Assembly: GCA_020634495.1 (NCBI GenBank)
Contig: JACKBR010000002.1
Location: 234,766-298,765, forward strand
DNA: 64,000 nucleotides
Direction of reading: 5' to 3'
From: Ardenticatenaceae bacterium
GTDB lineage: Bacteria > Chloroflexota > Anaerolineae > Promineifilales > Promineifilaceae
Of the stretch, positions 25,707-35,868 are shown in pieces (the stretch's first letter is position 1; each line of letters opens with the position of its first letter). Both the position numbers and the translations under genes were made by a program. Under the pieces are notes generated by a model, which was given only the letters and a program-made list of their open reading frames with translations, did not search any database and had not been told where the DNA came from.

Positions 25707-27191
25707 GGGAGTAGTAAAAACTCGTTAGGAAAAAAGATGGACAAAAAGAGCCTCATGTGATTTTGTTTAGATTCGACAAAAACCAAACGAATTCACAAGG
25801 AGGCTCGAATGGATTTTAACACAAAGCAAGCCGAGGAAACGGTCGCCCACATTGCAGCTTTAATTGGCGACCTGGTGGTTGCAGGCCTCAAGGAAGAAGA
25901 GTCGCTGAGTTTGGGTGATATTGAGCAGGGGATGCGGCACCTGTTGCAAGCAGTTGGTCGAGAAGCCATGGGGCAAGTGTTGGAAAAGAGCGACACAGTG
26001 CAACCGAGCATTCGGTGTTCCTGCCACCATAAAGCTACCTATCGCTGCCGCCGCGAGGGCATGGTCATCACCGTGTTTGGTCGGGTGAAATACAAGCGAA
26101 GTTACTATTTGTGTGACCATTGTCGCCGTGGCGAAAAACCATTAGATACCGAGTTTCAGATTGAGCCCGGTGAAATGAGCCAGGGTCTAAAACCGCTAGT
26201 GGCTTTACTGGGCATCCAAACATCATTCGATGAGGCCGCCAAGCTAACCCAGACGCTGCTGTTAGTAGACATCAGCGACAACAGTATTCGTCAAGCCGTG
26301 CAGTGGGTGGGACAAAAGCAGGTAGACAGAGAATCAAAGTGGGCAAAGCTGAGTGATTGGCATCATTATATGAACAGTCCAACCCGACAAGTGGACAGAC
26401 CGCCACGGCGGTTGTATGGCTCAATAGATGGGGTCATGGTGCCGACTCAGGCAGAGTGGCGCGAGTTGAAAACCGTGTGTTGGTATGAGGTCACGCCGAT
26501 ACCTGAACGGCAATGGCACTCTCGGTACACCGAGCGGCTGGGAAAGTTAGAGGGGTTGAAAGCAACGGCCATTCGTTATCACTGTGACATTCAAGAGGCA
26601 GAAGCGTTCTCGACTCTGGTGTGGTCTACGGGCTGCCACTACTTGGCTGACCGTGCTCAAGAGTTAATCTTCGTTTGTGATGGGGCCAGGTGGATTTGGC
26701 GGCTGGTTGAGGAGAACTTTCCCCAGGCCATTCAAATTCTGGACTGGTACCATGCGGTCGAATATCTAGCACCAGTGGCCCAGACCTTTTTTCACGATGA
26801 AGACAAACAAAGAGACTGGTTAGCCACCATGAAGGAACACCTCTGGTTCAGCCGGACCCAAACGGTGATTGACGCTTGTCTGGCTTTGGCAAACCCAGCC
26901 AGCGTGGCCGACCCGGCAGCCAAAGCGGCGACATACTTTCAGAACAATCTGGCGCGCATGGATTACGCTTATTTTCGCCAGCAAGGGTTTTTGATTGGCA
27001 GTGGTGCGGTGGAGAGTGGCTGCAAACAAATAGGGACCATGCGGCTTAAGCGTTCAGGGGCACGCTGGCTGGAAGAGGGCGCGCGTTGGGTGGCCAAGGC
27101 ACGGGCGGTTTGGCTGAGTGGTCAGTGGCAAGAAGTGGTGCAGAGTAAGTCTGACTTACCGTTTGCCGTTTAACGAGTTTTTACTGCTCCC
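25707..27191 (+). mobile_element. ISKra4-family insertion sequence, complete
   Basis: 1,485-bp element. Imperfect 21-bp terminal inverted repeats begin GGGAGTAGTAAAAACTCG (25707-25727) and end with its complement at 27171-27191, with one mismatch. The 9-bp sequence GACGACCAG lies immediately outside both ends (25698-25706 and 27192-27200) and is the target-site duplication. Both repeats and transposase are intact, so the insertion is recent. Confidence 0.92.
25809..27173 (+). CDS. ISKra4-family transposase
   Basis: 454 residues, ATG 25809 behind AAGGAGG. A zinc-ribbon-like N-part (CSCHHKATYRC, YLCDHCRRGEK) precedes an RNase-H-fold DDE core: Asp in LYGSIDGVMVP, Asp in IFVCDGARWIW, the DWYHAVEYL helix, and Glu in IGSGAVESGCKQIG. 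This pattern is characteristic of ISKra4/ISAzba-type transposases. The stop codon lies inside the right inverted repeat (27171-27173), so the gene fills the element. No frameshift is seen. Confidence 0.93.
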   Translation: MDFNTKQAEETVAHIAALIGDLVVAGLKEEESLSLGDIEQGMRHLLQAVGREAMGQVLEKSDTVQPSIRCSCHHKATYRCRREGMVITVFGRVKYKRSYYLCDHCRRGEKPLDTEFQIEPGEMSQGLKPLVALLGIQTSFDEAAKLTQTLLLVDISDNSIRQAVQWVGQKQVDRESKWAKLSDWHHYMNSPTRQVDRPPRRLYGSIDGVMVPTQAEWRELKTVCWYEVTPIPERQWHSRYTERLGKLEGLKATAIRYHCDIQEAEAFSTLVWSTGCHYLADRAQELIFVCDGARWIWRLVEENFPQAIQILDWYHAVEYLAPVAQTFFHDEDKQRDWLATMKEHLWFSRTQTVIDACLALANPASVADPAAKAATYFQNNLARMDYAYFRQQGFLIGSGAVESGCKQIGTMRLKRSGARWLEEGARWVAKARAVWLSGQWQEVVQSKSDLPFAV

Positions 27192-27418
27192 GACGACCAG
27201 AAAAGTTGCGTCTACGGATGGGTAACGGAGAGACATGAACCGGGCCAGGAGCCTGGCTGCTCTAATCCTGGCCACATCTCGGACAAAAGAGAGGCTAACA
27301 CTCTTTATTCTTCTCCCAAAATATTGTAAGATGAATATCACTCTCGTTAAAAACCTTCTTCCCACTATAGCCAACACCGCGCCTTAATGTCAGAAAGATC
27401 CTCTTTGTGGAGAAAATC

Positions 27419-30400
27419 ATGAACGCAGGAAACCCCCTTCCGCTCTCAGCCATCATTCCGGAGCCCCATCTGGCATTCTTTGCCGGACTAGATGTGGACT
27501 CTCCTGGTGACTTGCGCAGTGTGGGTCGCGATACGAATGCTCGGATGCAACTTGCCCAGCTTTCTGGCTTGCCTCTGGGCACAATAGAAGCATGGGTTAT
27601 TCAGGCTGATCTGCTTGAATTATATGCCGGCCAGCCGGAAGATATGACCCCAGCCGAGGCAGAAACGTTAACGCGTCTAGGTCTTGATGGCCTCCTCGGG
27701 CTTCGACGCATGTCGGAAGCAGGGGTAAAGAAGCTGATCTCCCGCTGGGCCAGCGCCAGCGGGATAAAATCGACTGACACCCACAGTACCGACGTATTAC
27801 TCAAGCGCCTGCTCCTGTTTCGGGATCAGGCCAAGCGCTATTTCGAGATAGGCCAGGGTCAGGCGATTGTGACCCACCCCCACAACCTTCTCATCCTCAG
27901 CGATCTCCATCTAGGTGAAGGGACGGCTTCATCTGATGGCAAACTGGATCGCAATGAGGATTTTCTTTACGACGATGACTTTGCCAATCTGTTACTTTAT
28001 CAACAGCAGCGAAGGGTGGATGCTGGCGGTTTAGGTACGGCCGAGGATCGACCCTGGCGACTGTTGTTCAATGGCGATGTAGCAGACTTTTTACAGGTTA
28101 CGGGTGCTCCAGCCCGAACTGTTGAGGCTTTGGAACAGCGTGTTGCCGAGGCGCTCGGTCATGACTTTCTGGACCGCATCCCACAGCCAAAACCACTTGC
28201 CCATTCAACCACCCGGCTTAGTCAATTTTTTGATCAGGTGAATGGAACCCGAAAGCGGTTGGCTCTCTTAAGAAAAGCGCTGCAGCAATGGTCCCCGGTT
28301 GCTGGGCAGACGCCTGTAACCATCCGACAACTTCAGGCTGAAGCAGATATTCTCATTGCAGCTGGCGACAGTAAGCTAGATACCAATCGGCTGACAGATC
28401 TGGAAGAGCTATTGCGTATTCCCAGCGAACTGGATGAAATGTGCCGACAGCTTACCCAGGCCGGTCATACAACTCAGGAGGCTCCCCTCGATCTGACAAG
28501 AGAGGCGTTTTTAGAGGATCTAGGCAGCCAGATTCGGGCGAGCCGACTGGAGGCGCCGCAGTTGAGTCGCACCGCCTTTGTCTACCTCGCCCAACAGATT
28601 AAAGCCGCCTGGTCGCTGCTGTCTTCCGGCCGCTTTTCTCCCGATTTGCTTCGCCTGGTCATTGATTTAGAAACAGTCTTCACCCTCCATCCAACGACCG
28701 ACCCCTTAACTGCTGGGGTCTGGAAGCCACGGCATATGAGACGGGAGCGCTCTGCCTTTGCCCGTTATCGGGATTTGCTTATACGCTACAGGTCGGTTCA
28801 TGAAAGTTTGGGCGACTCACTGGCTAAACTGGATCACCCTGACCTTTCCCCTACGCTGCGGCAAGCCAAGGCGGCACGCTTAGGAAAGCAAATACGTTAT
28901 GCCTTTGAGGCGTTGTTTGTACAGGTACCTCAGTGGCGTGTCGGGGAAGAAGATCCATACATGATGCGCTACGAAGCCGCACGCTGGGGGTTGGGTAGCA
29001 GCCAGGCGGAAAACGTCTGGCGCGCCTACCAGATTTACCGTGGTCACCCTGTCTTTTTCCAGGCTTTGGCCTGGTTTGTGGCCTGTGGTAATGAGATTGT
29101 CATTCAAACGGGTAACCATGATATCGAACTGTTTTGGAGCGATGTTCGCAACGCTATACGGGATCTGCTGGTGTTGGCCTACCATCAACTGAATACCCCG
29201 CGTTGGGAGGCTTTGTTTGCTCCGTTCGAAACGGACACGTGCGTTCCCCTTGCCCCAGATAAAGCCTTTGCAGCACACGACGGTCCTGGCGAGACACCTG
29301 ATGCGTCAGCCAGCCTCCCCCAGATGAAATCTCAGCCAGCGGATGTGGCCATAGAGAGCCTGGTAAAGCAGCGCGTCAGCTTTACACACTGGCTTTATTA
29401 TGAACCAGGCGTTGCCTATGTTGAGCATGGCTGCCAATATGAGACGGCTAACTCCTGGCCCACCTATCTGGATCCGCGATATGTTGGCACAGTGCCAGAT
29501 CACCAGATCCGCCTAGAAAAGGGGGTAACCTTACCGGGACAGGTCGAGCAGCCAGCCCTCTTTTGGCCATGGGGGTCGCTCATTGTGCGTTACATTTTCA
29601 ACCAGATGGAGCAGACCCATCCGTTTGCAGATCAGATCAAGCCTATTACCCGCTACTTTACCTGGGCATTCAGCCGTGACTTTTTTAGAGCCATTGGTCT
29701 CCTTATTCTGAGCCTACCCGGTATCGCCAGGGTCGTTAATCAGATTCTGGATCGGGGTGTGGTCGAAGGCTGGTTTGGTCCCAGCTATACGGTTTCCGGT
29801 CTGGCCAATATGATTTTGCGCGGTGCTTCCACCTGGTTGACCTGGCTGCGCCGTCTGCTGCATCTGGAATGGTTGACTAGCGCTGCTGCCCGACGACGGT
29901 TGCGCTGGCCTGTGTTACCCTGGCCAGCCTGGGAACAGATTGTGGCCTTGGATGGAGCCCGACGCAAGAAGTTGGCCGGCTTGCTCCCGGACTTTTACTG
30001 GCGACCCCGCCAGATTGAGGAGGCCGTCCTGGTAGACACCCGGGAGGCTCCCTTACCAGATGCTCCTGGCCAATATGGTTTGCGATTGTACCAGCGTCTG
30101 CTAGAGCTAACGTTGCAGGTTAGCCTGCTTTTCTTGATTCTCGGCGGTTCTGGCTGGATCTCGGGGTGGCAGTTTTGGACTGGTTATGGCCCCCGGGCCA
30201 CCATCGGCGTGCCCCGACATCTGGAGTGCCAGCTATTGGCACTCCAACCGACCGCTCCAGAAACCTTGTTTGGCTTTCTGCAGCCCTGGGGATTGCTCCT
30301 ACTCGTGGGCATCATCTCTTTCGGGGTTTATCTGCGCGGACAGTTGAGTCGCCCTGGTATTTCCCGCTGGGGTCGGTTAGCGCCAGCACTGGCTGCACTG

Positions 30401-33400
30401 GCTGGTGTATGGCTAGTCATCTATCTACTAACCAACCTGTACTGCGGTTTTGCGTATTACCAACTGCCCGAGCCCGGACCTTGGGCTGGGCTGTCGGCTA
30501 TCCCCGCCTGGCTGGTTTGGATCCTCCTTTTCCTGATGGCCACCCTTATTTTGCGTCGGCGCATTGATGAACGCTTTGTACGGCAAAAGCTGCGCCTCCT
30601 CCGCCAGAGTCAGCTATTCCATCAGGAGTTGATCTTGCGCCGCCTGGTTTCAGCTCTGCTGAGCCTGTTAGGCGTGGCTGTTCTCGCTTTTTTCTTCATC
30701 TATTATGGCCAGCCTGTGGCCGACTATATAACACCTGGCTGGCTGGGTCTGCTACCCTGGCTTTCTCTGATCGTATGGCTCACGCTCGCCTCTTTCTGGT
30801 GGGGCGGCACAATCCTGATGGTCTTTTTTATGGGCAGTGCTGGCCTGGGGCTCATGTCCCTGGTAGCTATCTTAATGGATCGACTGGATATTGGTTCGGA
30901 AGGGGGTGCGACCGCTTTTTGGGGGTGGCTTTTGGCACTTTGCCTCGGCTTAATCTTCTTTGCGCAGCAACTGCGCTGGTTTTCTGGCCGACTGCGACAA
31001 GCGACACGGTTTGTCGGATTACTCCTTTTATGTCTGATGGGCGTGGCCTGGTTGCTTTCCTGGCGCTCCTTTTTTGGCGATTTTTTTGCAGTCTCGCATT
31101 GGGAATCACTGCTTCCCCTCTGGTTCGTGTGGGGCCTCATTGGTCTTTGGCTGATGGAAAGTAAAGAAAACCCGTTCCCTTCAGTTCGGTTTCAGGGCTG
31201 GCTTGGAGAACAAGCTAAAGAGCGCTGGGGCTGGTTGCGCCCAATTGTAGACAACACCATCACCCTGATTATTGAGATAGGACTGCTGCTCCTCTTACTG
31301 TCTTTTGTGGCGCAAGGGTATGGGTTACGGGGTCAGACGCCACCTGGACTACTGGTCAATTTTGCTGGCGATCGTGGGTATATTATCAGGTTGTCAGCCA
31401 TGATACTTTTTCTGTTGGTCATTGGTATTGGCGGGCGCAATTTGCTCAGTTGGCTGCAAACAGATGATTTTCCTATCAGGTTAGTCAATTGGCGGCAGCG
31501 ATCCCGCTGGCAGCTGGACATGCTATTGGGTATGAGCTTGCTTGGCCTCGTTGTGGGATCCCTTTGGCTGGCGACAGGCAGCGATCTTCTGAATGATACC
31601 CCCACTGGTCTGACAATCGCCGTTGGGCTGATGCTGCTAGGTTTGGCTGGCTGGTTCTGGCCGGGCACAAGATGGGGGCGCGCCACCAGCCCTATCCAGG
31701 TCTGGTTACTTTATTTACTGTTAGGGTTTGTTTGGTTCGGATTATTGCTTCTATGGATCGTGGCCCTGCGAGCGCTCGGCCAGCCGTCTCCGCCCCCTTT
31801 AGGCGGAGGTATCCGGTTGGCCTGGGTAGGTCTAACCGTTGCCCTCGTGGTCGCCTTTGTGGGGCTTACACCCCGCTCACCTTCTGAACACCCAGGAGCG
31901 GCTGTTCTATTCCAGCCATATCAGCTAAAGGCGACAGCCTGGGCCTTGCTGCTGCTGGCTGGCGCGCTGGCAGTTGCTGTGTTGGTTCGGGTTAGTCTGG
32001 GTCGGCCGTTTTTGCCTCTCATAAACGATGACGCGGCCCTGGTGGAGACGCTCAACGGGCTTGAAAGGGATGTTCAAACAGCTTTGTTCAGCTTGCGGGA
32101 GGAGCAAGCCTTGCGGCTTAGTTATGATCCGGCACCGTTGGCGCAGTCCACTACAGCCTACCTGGATCGTGTGCAGGCCAATGATGCCCGGACAGCCACC
32201 TATTTTGCGGCCTTACAAGCTCAGGAAGCGCTGCTTGCCCAAACCCAAGATGCGGCTTTGGTGAGCCTGCATGATATGATGACAGACTCTGCTCTGGCTG
32301 GCTCTGCAGACACGGTTGCGGCCCTGGTTGAGACGCTCCAGCTTACGGCTTCCCCGGCTGATGGATTGGCCTTTCCTCTACTTCAAACCCAAACGGCTGC
32401 GCTCACACAGTATTTTGCCAACCACCCGACACGCGCGGGGAACCAGCTGTTTCTGACCCAAGCGGAAGTCTCCCTGGCCAATGCTAACCTGGAAATGTCG
32501 GCGCTGGCCCAGAGATGGGAGCAGATGTCTCGCTCTGCGGCGGAGAACTGCCTGATTGGGCAAGGTGTATCGCCTGATTCACCTTTAGGGGATATCCAAC
32601 CTAACCTGATTGACTGCACGAGAAGGCTGGTTGCTGTTTGGGGAGCTGCGTATCAGCCTGGCCTACCCCAAAACGATTTTGTGGCCCATTTAAACCAGCA
32701 GCAGCAGAATACCGATGATGCCTTGGCCGCTGTTTCGCAGCAGCTAACTATCTTGAAGGAGCAACCAGCGCCTGGCCTGTGGCAGCAGCTGAATTTGCTC
32801 TTGTGGATGACATTGCAGAACAAGGGAAATAGCCCCAGTTTAATGGCTCCTGGTCCAACTCTGGATGCAGGGCTCGATCCGGGCAACCTGGCAGCGAACC
32901 TGGGGCTGTTAAATGACCAGCGCCAGGAACAGCGACGGGCTTTGTTAGCCTTACATCAGTTTGCCAAACAGCAGCGTAGCGGTGATCTTTATCCCAACCT
33001 ATTTGCCCTGGGCCTCCTGACTGTGGCTCTGGCCGGTATCGGCGGCTTTTTGCTGTTTGCGGGGTTATCCTACATGGCTCAGTTGCCCCAACCCAAATTA
33101 ACCAGCCAAAAGCAGATAGAGCGCATCGTGGCGATGGGTCGGCGGCAGCAGAGTAGCTTTGTCCGCAAATTTACGCGAACAGCAACCGTCGTACTCTCAT
33201 TTAGCTTTAGCGTTGGCCTTTTGCTTGGTGCTTATTTAGTGATTTCTGGTTTGTTTACCGGTGATATCTTCATTGCCTTACGCAGTGGTGCGGCTCTAAC
33301 CGTCCTCAGCTGGCTGGGACGACGTGCTGTACTTTTTATTCCCGCTACTGCTGGCCATGGCGGTGGTTATTTGGCGCGAGCGGCCGCCGAGATTCATGCC

Positions 33401-33835
33401 GTGTTACTGCGGGGCGATCCCTCAGCCAATGCGTTGTATCCAGTACCTTATTATCTGTTTGGTCATGACCATGTAGCTGGTTATGAGTCCGTGGGCCAAC
33501 ATCCGGAGACAACTCCTGGGGCGGCGCAAGCCCAAACTGGCACCTGGTATGTCAATACGGGCGCCTGGGTGCAGGCCTATACTGGCGAGGTGCGGTATCG
33601 ACGTGAAGACGAGGAGTTTTCAGTTTTTGTTGAGATCGTACCGGGTCCGACCACGACAGGGAAGGGCGAGGCACCTTATCTGCTGCGTTGGGATCGGACA
33701 GTCTCTCGCCCAAGCCGACTCTATCACATGGTTGAGGCGGTACAGGAATCGCTGCCTAAGCGTATCGTCAAGACGTTGCTGTGCTGGCTAGGCCTGCGTC
33801 AGGGTTATACCTGGCCTGATGCTGAAGGGGGCTAA
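27419..33835 (+). CDS. Giant membrane-spanning metallophosphoesterase
   Basis: 2,138 residues from ATG 27419 (GGAG six bases upstream; an in-frame GTG lies at 27407). An N-terminal helical part resembles a DUF4332/helix-hairpin-helix repeat (GLPLGTIEAWVIQADLLELY, LTRLGLDGLLGLRRM). Calcineurin-like motifs follow in fragments, numbered from the GTG: SDLHLGE near residue 165, FNGDVADF near 222, GNHDIE near 568, and GHDH near 2019. Between the third and last motif lie about 20 predicted TM segments (residues about 900-1560) and a helical domain of about 300 residues. The metal centre would thus be assembled from ends more than 1,400 residues apart. Substrate is unknown; UDP-diacylglucosamine or lipid phosphates are typical of membrane-bound relatives. 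The IS element ends 227 bases upstream. Confidence 0.8.
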   Translation: MNAGNPLPLSAIIPEPHLAFFAGLDVDSPGDLRSVGRDTNARMQLAQLSGLPLGTIEAWVIQADLLELYAGQPEDMTPAEAETLTRLGLDGLLGLRRMSEAGVKKLISRWASASGIKSTDTHSTDVLLKRLLLFRDQAKRYFEIGQGQAIVTHPHNLLILSDLHLGEGTASSDGKLDRNEDFLYDDDFANLLLYQQQRRVDAGGLGTAEDRPWRLLFNGDVADFLQVTGAPARTVEALEQRVAEALGHDFLDRIPQPKPLAHSTTRLSQFFDQVNGTRKRLALLRKALQQWSPVAGQTPVTIRQLQAEADILIAAGDSKLDTNRLTDLEELLRIPSELDEMCRQLTQAGHTTQEAPLDLTREAFLEDLGSQIRASRLEAPQLSRTAFVYLAQQIKAAWSLLSSGRFSPDLLRLVIDLETVFTLHPTTDPLTAGVWKPRHMRRERSAFARYRDLLIRYRSVHESLGDSLAKLDHPDLSPTLRQAKAARLGKQIRYAFEALFVQVPQWRVGEEDPYMMRYEAARWGLGSSQAENVWRAYQIYRGHPVFFQALAWFVACGNEIVIQTGNHDIELFWSDVRNAIRDLLVLAYHQLNTPRWEALFAPFETDTCVPLAPDKAFAAHDGPGETPDASASLPQMKSQPADVAIESLVKQRVSFTHWLYYEPGVAYVEHGCQYETANSWPTYLDPRYVGTVPDHQIRLEKGVTLPGQVEQPALFWPWGSLIVRYIFNQMEQTHPFADQIKPITRYFTWAFSRDFFRAIGLLILSLPGIARVVNQILDRGVVEGWFGPSYTVSGLANMILRGASTWLTWLRRLLHLEWLTSAAARRRLRWPVLPWPAWEQIVALDGARRKKLAGLLPDFYWRPRQIEEAVLVDTREAPLPDAPGQYGLRLYQRLLELTLQVSLLFLILGGSGWISGWQFWTGYGPRATIGVPRHLECQLLALQPTAPETLFGFLQPWGLLLLVGIISFGVYLRGQLSRPGISRWGRLAPALAALAGVWLVIYLLTNLYCGFAYYQLPEPGPWAGLSAIPAWLVWILLFLMATLILRRRIDERFVRQKLRLLRQSQLFHQELILRRLVSALLSLLGVAVLAFFFIYYGQPVADYITPGWLGLLPWLSLIVWLTLASFWWGGTILMVFFMGSAGLGLMSLVAILMDRLDIGSEGGATAFWGWLLALCLGLIFFAQQLRWFSGRLRQATRFVGLLLLCLMGVAWLLSWRSFFGDFFAVSHWESLLPLWFVWGLIGLWLMESKENPFPSVRFQGWLGEQAKERWGWLRPIVDNTITLIIEIGLLLLLLSFVAQGYGLRGQTPPGLLVNFAGDRGYIIRLSAMILFLLVIGIGGRNLLSWLQTDDFPIRLVNWRQRSRWQLDMLLGMSLLGLVVGSLWLATGSDLLNDTPTGLTIAVGLMLLGLAGWFWPGTRWGRATSPIQVWLLYLLLGFVWFGLLLLWIVALRALGQPSPPPLGGGIRLAWVGLTVALVVAFVGLTPRSPSEHPGAAVLFQPYQLKATAWALLLLAGALAVAVLVRVSLGRPFLPLINDDAALVETLNGLERDVQTALFSLREEQALRLSYDPAPLAQSTTAYLDRVQANDARTATYFAALQAQEALLAQTQDAALVSLHDMMTDSALAGSADTVAALVETLQLTASPADGLAFPLLQTQTAALTQYFANHPTRAGNQLFLTQAEVSLANANLEMSALAQRWEQMSRSAAENCLIGQGVSPDSPLGDIQPNLIDCTRRLVAVWGAAYQPGLPQNDFVAHLNQQQQNTDDALAAVSQQLTILKEQPAPGLWQQLNLLLWMTLQNKGNSPSLMAPGPTLDAGLDPGNLAANLGLLNDQRQEQRRALLALHQFAKQQRSGDLYPNLFALGLLTVALAGIGGFLLFAGLSYMAQLPQPKLTSQKQIERIVAMGRRQQSSFVRKFTRTATVVLSFSFSVGLLLGAYLVISGLFTGDIFIALRSGAALTVLSWLGRRAVLFIPATAGHGGGYLARAAAEIHAVLLRGDPSANALYPVPYYLFGHDHVAGYESVGQHPETTPGAAQAQTGTWYVNTGAWVQAYTGEVRYRREDEEFSVFVEIVPGPTTTGKGEAPYLLRWDRTVSRPSRLYHMVEAVQESLPKRIVKTLLCWLGLRQGYTWPDAEGG

Positions 33836-34851
33836 TACCTTTCTGCAAATGTGCGGTTGGTTAAAAAAGGGAGATGGAAGCGTCTTCGGCTGGGCTTCGT
33901 TTGGTAGATAATTGAAGCGCTGTCTTTTCCGGGAGACACCCTTTTGTCTTTCATTTTCGGGAGAACAGCACCCTGCTTCTGAGCCCAGGCTGGGCCCCCA
34001 TCTAGATGGCCTCCTTAGATTTTAGGGTAACACTTAAGCAGGCAATATAGCAACGGTAGATAGTCAATAATCCGGTTCAAGGGCTGATGCTGTACGAAAT
34101 GAGCGTTTTGTGCTACTATGCGAAGTACAACCGCTTGTGTTTTCCATTGCTTGAAAGCTTGCCCTCCCCCTGGCCTTGCTTCCCCTGTAACGGTACGCGG
34201 GTTGCTGGCAACCAGTATACATTGTGGCTGGTTCTTGCGAATTACGCACTGCGACCACATTGGTCGCAGCAACTCACAGATTGTTTGCCAGCGGCGGGCA
34301 GGATCAGGATAAGTTGTGCCACCACGAGCGCCTCAATATTTGTGTCGCATCCTTTCCCAGCAGTTTTGTGGAAGCCTTCACCACTTGTTGGCCGCGACTG
34401 GTTCATCCCGGCTAAACAGTTCCTCGCTTTGTGTGTCAAACAGCCAAATGAAGCCAATGTTCTCACCACCCTTTCTTCTCGCTCGCTATGGTTTCGGTCC
34501 AACCCAGGCCTTTTTGGATAGGCGTAGGTTAAGAGAAATAGCTTGTTGCGCATACTTGGTTGAGCCACCATAATTACCCGTTATATTTTGCTATAGGCTC
34601 TTTTGCGCCTGGGGGCAATCCGATGCAAGCTGTGTCCCCTGCGCGCTCGTGAGCATCACGCCTTCCGCAAATTCAGGACGCTTTAGTATCTTCGATCGAT
34701 TGCCTTCACCAGCTAATAAACGAACGAACTTGAGAGAACTAGCGCCCCCCGGTTGGCCACAACGCCTTCTTAACCGACTGCGGCACTGCGTCATTGCCCA
34801 TCCCTTGTTTGTGCCAAACAGGTGTGCCGAAGGTAATAGGTGGTTGACCCT
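33836..34851. other. Non-coding stretch, nothing recognised
   Basis: About 1 kb between the phosphoesterase and the deacetylase-like gene. Several frames of 60-144 codons overlap on both strands without ribosome sites or family motifs. A hairpin CTGCGACC/GGTCGCAG lies at 34250-34270. It may be the remains of lost genes. Confidence 0.4.
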
Positions 34852-35754
34852 ATGAAAACATTTTCCTACGACCACATCACCTTTCCCCTTCCCCTGGGTC
34901 ATCGATTTCCAGTGGGAAAATATAGTTTGCTGCGCCAGCGCACCAATAACTTGGCTGGCATCGAACTGCTAACGCCTTCCCCGGCGCCTGTCTCCCATCT
35001 CCACAGGGCCCACACCCCTGAGTATGTAGAGCGCGTTCTCAAAGGCCATCTTTCCCACAACGAAATCCGCCGCATCGGCCTACCCTGGTCGCCGGAGCTA
35101 GTGGAACGGGTACGTTGTTCGGTGGGCGCCACCACGGCCATTTGTCGCCTTGCCCTGAAGGAGGGTATCGCCATCTCCCTTGGTGGCGGCACCCATCACG
35201 CTTGTCGGGCGGAAGGGCAGGGATTTTGCCTCTTCAACGACGTTGTGGTTGCTTTGCGCGTGATGCAGGTGGAAGGTCGTATACGGCAAGCCCTGGTCGT
35301 AGATTGCGATGTCCATCAGGGAAATGGCACGGTGGAGATCGCCCAGGGAGATCCGACCATCTTCACTTTTTCTATTCACGGCGAAAAAAACTTCCCTTAC
35401 TGCAAGATTCCTGGCGATTTGGATATTGGGCTGCCGGACAAGACGGGGGATGGTGACTACCTGGATGCGCTTCGCACCGGACTTTATAGCGCTCTGGCAC
35501 GGTCGCGGCCTGATCTGGTTGTTTATCTGGCCGGTGCCGATGTGTACGAACGGGATCGGCTGGGCAGATTGGCCCTCACCAAGAAGGGCATTGCAGAACG
35601 CGATCAGCTGGTATTGCACACTTGCCGACAAGCCCGTATCCCGGTGGCCGTGACGATGGCTGGGGGATATGGCCACGATATTAACGACACGGTGGATATT
35701 CAGTTCAAAACCGTGCAGATTGCCCTGGCAACTTCTTTGCATTTCACGTTGTAA
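34852..35754 (+). CDS. Histone-deacetylase/acetoin-utilisation family hydrolase
   Basis: 300 residues from ATG 34852, eight bases after AGGTGG (an upstream in-frame GTG at 34840 has no such site). Active-site features of the HDAC fold are all present: the paired His in GGGTHHAC, zinc ligands in [10 protein letters not shown] (Asp, His) and in [13 protein letters not shown] (Asp), and the C-terminal MAGGYG loop. Bacterial members deacetylate polyamines, proteins or small molecules. The class-IV-like length without insertions suggests a single-domain enzyme. It stands alone; the next gene converges on it with 114 bases between. Confidence 0.92.
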   Translation: MKTFSYDHITFPLPLGHRFPVGKYSLLRQRTNNLAGIELLTPSPAPVSHLHRAHTPEYVERVLKGHLSHNEIRRIGLPWSPELVERVRCSVGATTAICRLALKEGIAISLGGGTHHACRAEGQGFCLFNDVVVALRVMQVEGRIRQALVVDCDVHQGNGTVEIAQGDPTIFTFSIHGEKNFPYCKIPGDLDIGLPDKTGDGDYLDALRTGLYSALARSRPDLVVYLAGADVYERDRLGRLALTKKGIAERDQLVLHTCRQARIPVAVTMAGGYGHDINDTVDIQFKTVQIALATSLHFTL

Positions 35755-35868
35755 GATACCGTTTGTGACCGGGTATGGATACCTCGTGCTGCTCAGTCCT
35801 GTGGCCTCCTTGCTCTACCCCGCACTCCCGGCCACGGCGTCGTTTTACCACCCTCCCCTGCTCGACCT

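Noticed and set aside
34087..34573. Overlapping frames on both strands in the 1-kb gap before the deacetylase gene
   Set aside because: None has a start signal or a recognisable motif; a decayed transposase was considered but no DDE or HTH pattern could be seen.
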